Assembly (NCBI GenBank): GCA_030123585.1
Contig: CP126120.1
Span: forward strand, 3,101,001-3,165,000
Length of the DNA stretch: 64,000 nt
Direction: 5' to 3'
Origin: Rhodanobacteraceae bacterium
GTDB lineage: Bacteria > Pseudomonadota > Gammaproteobacteria > Xanthomonadales > Rhodanobacteraceae
The position numbers were made by a program, and so were the translations under genes. Below are positions 49,005-57,218 of this stretch, one piece after another. Below the pieces are notes generated by a model that was not told the origin of the DNA, ran no database searches, and was given only the letters and a program-made list of their open reading frames with translations. How positions within the stretch are numbered: position 1 is the first letter of the stretch; every line of letters begins with the position of its first letter.

Positions 49005-50677
49005 GGCAAGGCTCCGGCTTGGGCGGGGGTGGCGTCCGGCGCGGATTCGATCTGATCGATGGCGTCCAGCGACGCGAACATCGCGCCGTAACCCGGCAGA
49101 TGCAAGTGCCCGCCCTCGAACCTGCCTTCGTGCAGGCCGTGCCCGTGCAGCACCCGCGCGGCGCCGCGCAGCGGCAGCGCGACGGTAGCCGGCGCATCGG
49201 AAAGGTTGAACGCCACCAGCAGGGTTTCGGCATCGGTTCGGCGCGTGAACGCGAGCACCGGTTCGGGCGTGTCGAGGAACCGGATCGCGCCCGTGCGCAG
49301 CGCCGGATGCGCGCGCCGCCAGTGCATGAAGGTGCGAAAACCGTGGAGGGTCGATGCGGGATCGGCTTCCTGGCGCGCCACCGCCAGCGCCAGGTGTTCC
49401 TTCGGCACCGGCAACCACGGCGTGCCGCTGGTGAAGCCGCCGTGCGTGCCCGTGTTCCACGGCATCGGCGTGCGGCAGCCGTCGCGGCCCTTGAACTGCG
49501 GCCAGAACGCGATGCCGAACGGATCCTGCAGCGCCTCGAACGGCACCTCGGCTTCGGTCAGGCCCAGCTCCTCGCCCTGGTACACGCAGACCGGGCCGCG
49601 CAGCGAACACAGCATCGCGGTCAGCAGGCCGGCCAGCGGCGCGGAGGCGCCGCCGTCGCCCCAGCGCGACAGCACGCGTTCGACGTCGTGGTTGGAAATC
49701 GCCCAGCACGGCCAGCCGTCCTGCATCTTGGCGTCCAGCCGCGACACCGTGTCGCGGATGTAGGCCGCGCTGAAATCGTCGGTGAGCAGTTCGAAGCTGT
49801 AGCCCATGTGCAGGCGCTTGCCGCGGGTGTATTCCGCGATGGTGGTGAGCGAATCCTCCGAAGAAATCTCGCCCAGCGCGGCGACATCGGGATAGCGGTC
49901 CAGCAGCGCGCGCAGTTCTTCCAGGAAGCCGAGGTTTTCCGGCTGGGTGTTGTTGTACAGGTGGTACTGGTAGGCGTAGGGATTGTCCGGGCTGAAGCCG
50001 CGGCCGGTGCGGCGCTCCGGCGGCTTGGCCGGGTTGTCGCGCAGCAGGCGGTCGTGGAAGCAGAAGTTGATCGCGTCCAGGCGCAGGCCGTCCACCCCGC
50101 GGTCGAGCCAGAACCGCACCTCGTCGAGCACCGCGGCGCGCACCTCGGGGTTGTGGAAATTGAGATCGGGCTGTTCGGCCAGGAAGTTGTGCAGGTAATA
50201 CTGCTGGCGGCGCGGCTCCCACTGCCAGGCGGGGCCGCCGAAGATCGACAGCCAGTTGTTGGGCGCGGTGCCGTCCGGGCGCGGATCGGTCCACACGTAC
50301 CAGTCGGACTTCGGGTTGTCGCGGCCCTCGCGGCTTTCAAGGAACCACGCGTGCTTGGCCGAGGTGTGGCTGAGCACCTGGTCGATCATCACCTTCAGGC
50401 CCAGCGCGTGCGCCTTTTCCAGCAGCCGGTCGAAATCGTCGAGCGTGCCGAACAGCGGATCGACCGCGCGGTAGTCGGCGATGTCGTAGCCGAAGTCGGC
50501 CATGGGCGACTTGAAGAACGGCGCGATCCAGATCGCGTCCACGCCCAGTCCCGCCACGTAGTCCAGCCGTTCGATGATGCCCGGCAGGTCGCCCACGCCG
50601 TCGCCGTTGGTGTCGAGGAAGCTGCGCGGATAAATCTGGTAGATGACGGCGCCGCGCCACCAGTGAGCATCGGACAT
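49001..50677 (-). CDS. Cytoplasmic GH13 alpha-glucosidase
   Basis: A 558-residue glycoside hydrolase family 13 protein without a signal peptide. It begins WWRGAVIYQIYPRSFLDTNGDGVGDLPG. The catalytic triad is GLRLDAINF (nucleophile Asp), ALGEISS (acid/base Glu) and AISNHDVERV (Asp). The overall pattern, including PWNTG and the QYHLYNNTQPE region, is of oligo-1,6-glucosidase/maltase-type subfamilies. It releases glucose from imported alpha-glucosides. First gene of the minus-strand operon; it reads away from the TonB receptor through a 437-base regulatory gap. Confidence 0.94.
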   Translation of the reverse strand: MSDAHWWRGAVIYQIYPRSFLDTNGDGVGDLPGIIERLDYVAGLGVDAIWIAPFFKSPMADFGYDIADYRAVDPLFGTLDDFDRLLEKAHALGLKVMIDQVLSHTSAKHAWFLESREGRDNPKSDWYVWTDPRPDGTAPNNWLSIFGGPAWQWEPRRQQYYLHNFLAEQPDLNFHNPEVRAAVLDEVRFWLDRGVDGLRLDAINFCFHDRLLRDNPAKPPERRTGRGFSPDNPYAYQYHLYNNTQPENLGFLEELRALLDRYPDVAALGEISSEDSLTTIAEYTRGKRLHMGYSFELLTDDFSAAYIRDTVSRLDAKMQDGWPCWAISNHDVERVLSRWGDGGASAPLAGLLTAMLCSLRGPVCVYQGEELGLTEAEVPFEALQDPFGIAFWPQFKGRDGCRTPMPWNTGTHGGFTSGTPWLPVPKEHLALAVARQEADPASTLHGFRTFMHWRRAHPALRTGAIRFLDTPEPVLAFTRRTDAETLLVAFNLSDAPATVALPLRGAARVLHGHGLHEGRFEGGHLHLPGYGAMFASLDAIDQIESAPDATPAQAGALP

Positions 50678-50773
50678 CGGGATCCCTTGTGCGTTGTGCG
50701 CGCCGGGCAACTTCCGCACGCGGCTGCAAGCGGCGTCCAGATTAACGTCGGGGTCGGAGCGTCTCCGCCGGCG

Positions 50774-50787
50774 TGCATACGTATTCA
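50774..50787. promoter_or_regulatory. LacI-type operator candidate O1
   Basis: TGCATACGTATTCA is a CG-centred near-palindrome 97 bases before the GH13 start. Its surroundings GTGCATACGTATTCATGG are the inverse complement, with one mismatch, of the element at 50963-50980. Confidence 0.65.
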
Positions 50788-50965
50788 TGGATGTTGCACA
50801 TGCGTCATGCCGGGGTTGCGCGACGGCAAGCCCGCACGCGGGCAGGACGCGCATGATTCGCGGCAAACGCTTGTGCGGCGCGGTTTCTGCGCGATCACAC
50901 GGGTCCAGGAACGGATCGCGCGACGTTGCATGTTGCGTCGCAATATCCGCGTGATCGGACGGCCA

Positions 50966-50979
50966 TGAATACGTATACA
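50966..50979. promoter_or_regulatory. LacI-type operator candidate O2
   Basis: TGAATACGTATACA, CG-centred like LacI-family sites, is part of CCATGAATACGTATACAC. It lies 136 bases before the TonB receptor start, facing O1 across about 190 bases. The pair could allow DNA looping between both promoters. The 437-base gap otherwise contains no gene. Confidence 0.65.
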
Positions 50980-51114
50980 CCCGGCGTCCGCGCCGAGAAC
51001 CCGCGCCTACCATCCGGACACGACTTCGCGCCGCCCGGCGCGCGGCCGTGCGCGCGGCGGCGAGTCCGTACCGCGCGTACGCACAACGACAGTTACCAGC
51101 TGGGGAACGACACC

Positions 51115-53970
51115 ATGCAACTGAAACGCAATGTGATGACGTTGGCGCTGATCTCCGCGGGCATCGGCCTCGCCACCTGCGCCAATATCGCCTTCGCCGC
51201 CAGCGCGCCGGCAACGGGAGCGCAGGACCAGACACAGCCGCAGGCGCAGCAGACCGCGGCGGACCAGAACGCCGACAAGGCCAAGAAGGAAGAAGAAAAA
51301 CGGGCCAAGAAGGAGCCGACGCAGTTGCAGGCGATCAACGTCCACGGCTACGCCGGAAGCCTGCAGAACTCGACCGCGATCAAGCGCAACTCCGACGAAA
51401 TCGTCGAGGCCGTTTCGGCCGAGCAGATCGGCAAGCTGCCCGGCACCAGCATCGCCGATGCGCTGGGCCGCCTGCCGGGCCTCGCGGTGCAGACGCTGAG
51501 CGGCCGCCCGCAGGTGCTCACGATCCACGGCCTCGGCCCCGATTTCAGTACCGCGCTGGTGAACGGGCGCGAACAGGTCAGCACCTCGAACAACCGCGAC
51601 GTGCAGTACGACCAGTACCCGTCGAGCTGGTTCAACAACGTGGTGGTGTACATGTCGCCCAGCGCCAGCCTGATCGGGCAGGGCCTGTCGGGCACGGTGG
51701 ACATGCGCACGATCCGTCCGCTGGAACAAAGCCACGAAGTCGCCGCGGTCAATGCGCGTTACGTGTGGGACAGCCTGTCCACGCTGTCGCCCGGCCCGGG
51801 CGTCAGCGACCACGGCTATTCGGTGAACGGCGTGTACGTCAACCAGTTCGCCGACCACACCTTCGGCGTGACCGTGGGCGTGGACCTCGAATCCAATCCC
51901 GCGCAGATCGAACACCAGGCGCCGTGGGGTTATCCGAACGATGCCAACGGGGATCTGGTCATCGGCGGCTCGAAGAACTACGGCATCTCCGACCAGCTGA
52001 AGCGCCTCGGCCTGCTCACCACGCTGGAATGGCGGCCGACCGACAACTTCACCAGCACGCTGGACCTGACTTACGACAACTTCCGCGAAACCCAGCAGGC
52101 CAAGGGCATGGAGTTCCCGCTGGCGTGGGGCGCCAATGTCCAGCTCCAGCCCGTCAACGTCCAGAACGGCTTCGTGCAGAGCGGCGTCTACAGCGTCGTC
52201 TCGCCGGTGGTGCGCAACGACTACAACAAGACCAACGCCAAGGTCTGGAACATCGGCTGGAACAACAAGTGGCGCTTCAACGAGGACTGGTCGGCCGAAG
52301 TGGACGCCAGCTACTCGCGCGCCGACCGCCGCGACATGCTGCTGGAAAGCTACTCGGGATTCGGCTACAACAAGTCCGGTCCGACCGACACGCTGGCGTT
52401 CGAGGAGGCCGGCAGCGGGCTGTTCTACGTCGTTCCCGCGCAGAACTACACGCAGGGACTGGTGCTGACCGATCCGCAGGGCTGGGGCAGCGGCAACAAC
52501 CCGCCGGTGGTGCAGGCCGGCTTCATCAATGCGCCGCACACCAACGACTACCTCGCGCGGCTGCGGCTGTCCGTCGAACACGATTTCATGAGCGGCCCGT
52601 TCTCGAACATGCAGTTCGGCGTGGACCGCGCGGCCCGCAACAAGAATTACAACATCGACCAGGATTTCATCGTCCTGCCGAACGGCGCCCAGACCGCGCC
52701 GATCGCGTCGTCCAGCACCGGCGACCCGCTGGCCTGGATGGGCGTGGGCCCGCAGGTGATCTACAACCCGCTGGATCTGCTCGCCAACGGCACCTACGAC
52801 CTGTTCCCCACCGCGCTGTCGTCGATCGGCGTGCCGCCCAACTGGAAGGTGCGCGAAAACGATGTGACGCCGTTCGTGCAGTTCAACCTCGACACCTCGC
52901 TCGGCAACGTGCCGGTGCGCGGCAACATCGGCATGCAGGTGCAACACACCAATGAATCCTCGGACGGCCAGCGCGTCGCCGCGGGCACCAGCTCGACGGG
53001 TTCGTCGGTCGTGACCCTGGTGCCGGTGTCGGGCGGCACCAGCTATACGCGCTGGCTGCCCAGCGCGAACCTGGTGTTCGAGTTCACGCCCAGCACCGAC
53101 CTGCGCGTGGGCGCGTCGCGCGTGCTGGCGCGTCCGCGCATGGACCAGATGAGCGCGAGCCTGTCCATCGGCGGCAACATCACGCACCTTGCCTCGACTG
53201 ATCCCAACACGTCGTACTTCAGTGCGTCGGGCGGCAATCCACGGCTGCTGCCGACGATGGCCGACAACTTCAACATCAGCCTGGAACACTACTTCGCCCA
53301 GAACCAGGGCTACATGGCGCTATCCACGTATTACCTGAAGCTGTCGGATTTCATCAATCCCAACGCGGCGTTCCTGTACAACTTCGCCCCGTTCGTCGGT
53401 GCGTTCCTGTCGCCGGCGCAGCAGCAGCAGCTCGGCACCACTTATGGCATCGTGTCGGGGCCGACCAACGACGGCCACGGCAACGTGAAGGGCCTGCAGG
53501 GCACGATCAACCTGCCGTTCAAGGTGCTGACGGAGGTGCCGGTGCTGAGCGACTTCGGCGTGACCCTTACCGGCGACCGGACGCTCAGCTCGGTGGTGTA
53601 CGCCGGCAACCCGCAGGCGATCACGGTGCCAGGCCTGTCGAAGTGGGTCGCCAACGCCACCCTGTACTACCAGCACAACGGTTTCGAGGCACGCGTCAGC
53701 GACAGCTACCGCACCAGCTTCCTCGGCGAAGTGCAGGGCATCAGCGCGACCCGCATCCTGCAGACCATCAAGGGCGGCAGCATCTACGATGCGCAGGTCA
53801 GCTACACGATTCCCGAGGGCATGATGAAGGGCCTGACGATCCTGTTGCAGGGCTCGAACCTCACCAACCAGCGGTTCATCACCTACCAGAACAACGATCC
53901 GCGTCAGGTGCTGACCTACGAGGAATACGGCCGCCGCTTCGAGTTGGGCGTGTCCTACAAGTTCAAATGA
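51115..53970 (+). CDS. TonB-dependent outer-membrane receptor
   Basis: A 951-residue TonB-dependent receptor. Signal peptide MQLKRNVMTLALISAGIGLATCANIAFA, a low-complexity linker with a lysine/glutamate run, a TonB-box-like start of the plug at about 75, plug domain (about 85-230) with ADALGRLPGLAVQ and GLGPDFSTALVNGREQ, and a 22-strand barrel that ends ...GVSYKFK with terminal Phe-Lys. It matches carbohydrate TonB receptors of Xanthomonadales and Caulobacter. It would take up an oligosaccharide energised by TonB-ExbBD. First gene of the plus-strand operon; a hairpin at 53979-54023 follows. Confidence 0.93.
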   Translation: MQLKRNVMTLALISAGIGLATCANIAFAASAPATGAQDQTQPQAQQTAADQNADKAKKEEEKRAKKEPTQLQAINVHGYAGSLQNSTAIKRNSDEIVEAVSAEQIGKLPGTSIADALGRLPGLAVQTLSGRPQVLTIHGLGPDFSTALVNGREQVSTSNNRDVQYDQYPSSWFNNVVVYMSPSASLIGQGLSGTVDMRTIRPLEQSHEVAAVNARYVWDSLSTLSPGPGVSDHGYSVNGVYVNQFADHTFGVTVGVDLESNPAQIEHQAPWGYPNDANGDLVIGGSKNYGISDQLKRLGLLTTLEWRPTDNFTSTLDLTYDNFRETQQAKGMEFPLAWGANVQLQPVNVQNGFVQSGVYSVVSPVVRNDYNKTNAKVWNIGWNNKWRFNEDWSAEVDASYSRADRRDMLLESYSGFGYNKSGPTDTLAFEEAGSGLFYVVPAQNYTQGLVLTDPQGWGSGNNPPVVQAGFINAPHTNDYLARLRLSVEHDFMSGPFSNMQFGVDRAARNKNYNIDQDFIVLPNGAQTAPIASSSTGDPLAWMGVGPQVIYNPLDLLANGTYDLFPTALSSIGVPPNWKVRENDVTPFVQFNLDTSLGNVPVRGNIGMQVQHTNESSDGQRVAAGTSSTGSSVVTLVPVSGGTSYTRWLPSANLVFEFTPSTDLRVGASRVLARPRMDQMSASLSIGGNITHLASTDPNTSYFSASGGNPRLLPTMADNFNISLEHYFAQNQGYMALSTYYLKLSDFINPNAAFLYNFAPFVGAFLSPAQQQQLGTTYGIVSGPTNDGHGNVKGLQGTINLPFKVLTEVPVLSDFGVTLTGDRTLSSVVYAGNPQAITVPGLSKWVANATLYYQHNGFEARVSDSYRTSFLGEVQGISATRILQTIKGGSIYDAQVSYTIPEGMMKGLTILLQGSNLTNQRFITYQNNDPRQVLTYEEYGRRFELGVSYKFK

Positions 53971-53978
53971 GGAATGGC

Positions 53979-54023
53979 GGCGGCACGTGCTTCGTTGACT
54001 TGCGACAACGAAGCCGTGCCGCC
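53979..54023 (+). other. Strong hairpin between TonB receptor and halogenase genes
   Basis: GGCGGCACGTGCTTCGTTG (53979-53997) pairs with CAACGAAGCCGTGCCGCC (54006-54023) through an 18-base stem with one bulge and an eight-base loop. No T run follows, so it is not a standard terminator. It may stabilise the receptor part of the message or attenuate downstream genes. Confidence 0.65.
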
Positions 54024-54089
54024 GTCGCGTTTCGAAGGACATCGTGGCGCGATGGTTGAACGCGGGTGTTCAAGGCGTATGCTTCCGAC

Positions 54090-55631
54090 ATGAACGAATC
54101 CGCGATCCGGCGCGTGGTGATCGTGGGCGGCGGCACCGCCGGCTGGCTGGCGGCCGCGCTGCTGGCGCGCGCACTGGGTCCGCAACGCGAAATCCGCCTG
54201 ATCGAATCCGCCGAGATCGGCACGGTCGGCGTGGGCGAGGCGACGATCCCGCAGATCCGGCACATCAACGCGTTCCTCGGCATCGACGAAGCCGAGATGC
54301 TGCGCTTCACCCACGGCACCTACAAGCTCGGCGTGCAGCTGGAGAATTTCGGCGGGCTGGGCGATTCCTACATCCACGCGTTCGGCGACGTCGGCCTGCC
54401 GCTGGGTCTGCTGCCATTCCACCATTACTGGCTGCGCGCCCGTGCGCAAGGCGATGCGCATTCACTGTGGGAGTACTCGTTGAACGCCGCGGCGGCCGCG
54501 CAGGATCGTTTCGCGCCGCTGGACAAGGTTGGCAACAGCCCGCTCGGCGGCATCCGCTACGCCTACCAGTTCGACGCCGCGAACTACGCGCAATACCTGC
54601 GCAGCAAGATTCCCGATAGCCGGGTGCAACGCACCGAGGGCAAGGTCGTCGAGGTGAAGCTGCGCGGCGAGGACGGCTTCATTGAATCGCTGCAACTCGA
54701 CAACGGTGAAGTGATCGAAGGCGATTTCTTCATCGACTGCTCGGGCTTCCGCGGCCTGCTGATCGAAGGCGCGCTGAAGACCGGCTACGAAAACTGGCAA
54801 CGCTGGCTGCCCTGCGATCGCGCGCTCGCGGTCGGCAGCACCCGCGACGGCCCGATGCATCCGTACACGCTGGCCACCGCGCGCACGGCCGGCTGGCAGT
54901 GGCGGATCGACCTGCAGCACCGCACCGGCAACGGCGTGGTGTATTGCAGCGGCCACATCGGCGACGACGAGGCCGCGGCGCAACTGCTGGCGCACCTGCC
55001 GGGCGAGCCCGCGGGCGATCCGCGGCCGCTGCGTTTCGTCACCGGCACCCGCAAGCAGGTGTGGAACCGCAACTGCCTCGCGCTGGGACTCGCGGCCGGC
55101 TTCATGGAGCCGCTGGAATCGACCACGATCCACCTGGTGCAGTCGGGCCTCGCGCGCTTCCTCGGGATGTTCCCCGACCGGCATTGCGATCCGCTGCTGG
55201 TCGAAACCTACAATCGCCAGACGCGTTTCGAGTACGAGCACGTGCGCGATTTCCTGATCCTGCACTACAAGGCCACCGAGCGCGACGACACGCCGTTCTG
55301 GCGCCAGTGCGGGGCGATGGACGTGCCGGAATCGCTGGCGCAGCGGATCGCATTGTTCCGCCGCACAGGCCTGATCTTCCGCGAAGCCGACGAGCTGTTC
55401 ACCGAAGTCGCGTGGCTGCAGGTGCTGCTGGGCCAGCGCGTTCAACCCGCGCATTACCATCCGCTGGCGGATGAACTGGAAGAGCCGAAATTGCAGGCAT
55501 TTCTCTCCGACATCCGCACGCTGGTGAGCCGCGCGGCCGCGACGCTGCCGAGCCATGACGACTTCGTCGCGCGCCTCGGCGCGCCGCAACCCGCGTCGCC
55601 GCGACGCGAACTCGAACGGGACACACCATGA
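54090..55631 (+). CDS. Tryptophan-halogenase-family flavoprotein
   Basis: A 513-residue flavin-dependent halogenase homologue. The FAD motif is VGGGTAGWLAA, then GVGEATIP and the FLGIDEAEMLR/GTYKLGV segment that carries the conserved catalytic Lys. The family Trp motif is present as GWQWRIDLQ, so the usual Pro of WxWxIP is replaced by Asp. FMEPLESTTIHLVQSGLARFL is typical. In many TonB-linked sugar loci such homologues occur without known halogenation; the substrate is not known. Its stop overlaps the GH13 start (ATGA). Substrate could be a sugar conjugate, tryptophan or protein. Confidence 0.88.
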   Translation: MNESAIRRVVIVGGGTAGWLAAALLARALGPQREIRLIESAEIGTVGVGEATIPQIRHINAFLGIDEAEMLRFTHGTYKLGVQLENFGGLGDSYIHAFGDVGLPLGLLPFHHYWLRARAQGDAHSLWEYSLNAAAAAQDRFAPLDKVGNSPLGGIRYAYQFDAANYAQYLRSKIPDSRVQRTEGKVVEVKLRGEDGFIESLQLDNGEVIEGDFFIDCSGFRGLLIEGALKTGYENWQRWLPCDRALAVGSTRDGPMHPYTLATARTAGWQWRIDLQHRTGNGVVYCSGHIGDDEAAAQLLAHLPGEPAGDPRPLRFVTGTRKQVWNRNCLALGLAAGFMEPLESTTIHLVQSGLARFLGMFPDRHCDPLLVETYNRQTRFEYEHVRDFLILHYKATERDDTPFWRQCGAMDVPESLAQRIALFRRTGLIFREADELFTEVAWLQVLLGQRVQPAHYHPLADELEEPKLQAFLSDIRTLVSRAAATLPSHDDFVARLGAPQPASPRRELERDTP

Positions 55632-57196
55632 GGCGAATTGCCGCGGGCATCTTCACGTGGTTGTTCCTGCTGTCGATGGTGGCCATGACTGTTGCGGCGC
55701 AACCGGCGGGTTCCGTCAGCAGTGCTGGCGAAGCGAAACCCGCCTCGGGCGTTTGGTACGAAATCTTCGTACGCAGCTGGTACGACACCAACGGCGACGG
55801 CATCGGCGACTTGAACGGCGTCACCGCCAAGCTCGATTACCTGCAGAAGCTGGGCATCAGCGGCATCTGGCTGATGCCGATCAATCCCTCGCCCAGCTAC
55901 CATGGCTACGACGTCACGAACTACGAAGCCGTCAATCCGCAATACGGCACGCTCGCCGATTTCCGCCGGCTCGTGCAGGAAGCGCACAAGCGCGGCATCC
56001 GGGTCATCATCGACATGGTGGCCAACCACACCAGCGATGAGAACCCGTGGTTCGTGTCGGCGCTGGATCCGAAGAGCCCATACCGCGACTGGTACACCTG
56101 GGCCGGCAAGACCACCGATGTCGATACGCCCAATTCGTTCGATGGGCAGGCTTGGCACCAGGCGAAGGACGGGCAGTATTACCTCAGCATCTTCGACGCG
56201 GCGATGCCCGACCTGAATTACGACAACCCCGCCGTGCGCAAGAAGATGATCGGGATCGGCCAGTTCTGGCTGAAGCAGGGTGCGGACGGCTTCCGGCTGG
56301 ATGCCGCGCGGCACCTCTACGTCAAACTTCCGTCCGACGTCGGCAACCCTGCGTCCATTGCGAAGAACATCGCGTGGTGGAACGAGTACCGGCAGGGCCT
56401 CGACAAGGTGAATCCGCACGCCTATCTCGTCGGCGAGGTGACGCGCGACGAGGCGGCCGATCTCGCACCGTACCTGAAGCCGCTCGACGCGGCGTTCAAC
56501 TTTCCGGTTGCGAAGCGGTTGATCGAGGTGGTGAAGGCCGAGCGCAACCTCGATCTTGCCCGCACGCTGGCGGCGACCTATGCGACCTACGACGCGGTTT
56601 CTCCGGGCGCCGATCGCAAGGACGCGCCGTTCCTGTCCAACCACGACCAGGAACGCGTGATGAGCCAGCTCGGCGGCGACCCCGAGCACATGCGCGTGGC
56701 CGCCGCGCTGCTGATGACCCTGCCGGGCGAACCCTACATCTACTACGGCGAGGAGCTCGGAATGCGCGGCGAGAAGCCCGATCCCGACCTGCGCACGCCG
56801 ATGCGCTGGGAGCGTGCCCTCGATGCGCGCGGCGAGACGACGTGGCATCCGACGTCGCCTGCGAATGGCGGACCGATCTCGGTCGCCGCGCAGCAGGCCG
56901 ATCCCAATTCGCTGCTCAACTGGTACCGCATGCTGATCCACTGGCGCATCGAGATACCGGCGCTGCGCGACGGCAGCTTCGCGGTGTATCCGCAGGCCAA
57001 CGACCAGTTGGTGGCGTGGCAGCGCACCGATGGCAGCGCCTCGGTGCTGGTGGTGCACAACCTGTCCGGCACCGCGCAGGTGATGCCGCTGCCGGCCGAC
57101 CGCTTCCACACGCTGCTCAAGCACAGCCGCGCGGGCACGACCGTCGAAGGTGGCAGTGTCCACTTGCCGCCTTACGGCAGCGCGATCCTGCAATGA
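55628..57196 (+). CDS. Exported GH13 alpha-amylase-family enzyme
   Basis: A 522-residue GH13 enzyme with a signal peptide (MRRIAAGIFTWLFLLSMVAMTVAA), so periplasmic or secreted. The triad is in GFRLDAARH (Asp), LVGEVTRDE (Glu) and FLSNHDQERV (Asp). It has MVANHTSDEN and a WYEIFVRSWYDTNGDGIGD start of the barrel, and a C-terminal beta domain. It probably cuts maltodextrins to smaller sugars for import. Overlaps the halogenase stop; 22 bases before GH31. Confidence 0.94.
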   Translation: MRRIAAGIFTWLFLLSMVAMTVAAQPAGSVSSAGEAKPASGVWYEIFVRSWYDTNGDGIGDLNGVTAKLDYLQKLGISGIWLMPINPSPSYHGYDVTNYEAVNPQYGTLADFRRLVQEAHKRGIRVIIDMVANHTSDENPWFVSALDPKSPYRDWYTWAGKTTDVDTPNSFDGQAWHQAKDGQYYLSIFDAAMPDLNYDNPAVRKKMIGIGQFWLKQGADGFRLDAARHLYVKLPSDVGNPASIAKNIAWWNEYRQGLDKVNPHAYLVGEVTRDEAADLAPYLKPLDAAFNFPVAKRLIEVVKAERNLDLARTLAATYATYDAVSPGADRKDAPFLSNHDQERVMSQLGGDPEHMRVAAALLMTLPGEPYIYYGEELGMRGEKPDPDLRTPMRWERALDARGETTWHPTSPANGGPISVAAQQADPNSLLNWYRMLIHWRIEIPALRDGSFAVYPQANDQLVAWQRTDGSASVLVVHNLSGTAQVMPLPADRFHTLLKHSRAGTTVEGGSVHLPPYGSAILQ

Positions 57197-57218
57197 TCCA
57201 GTGCGTCGAGGGAGTCCC

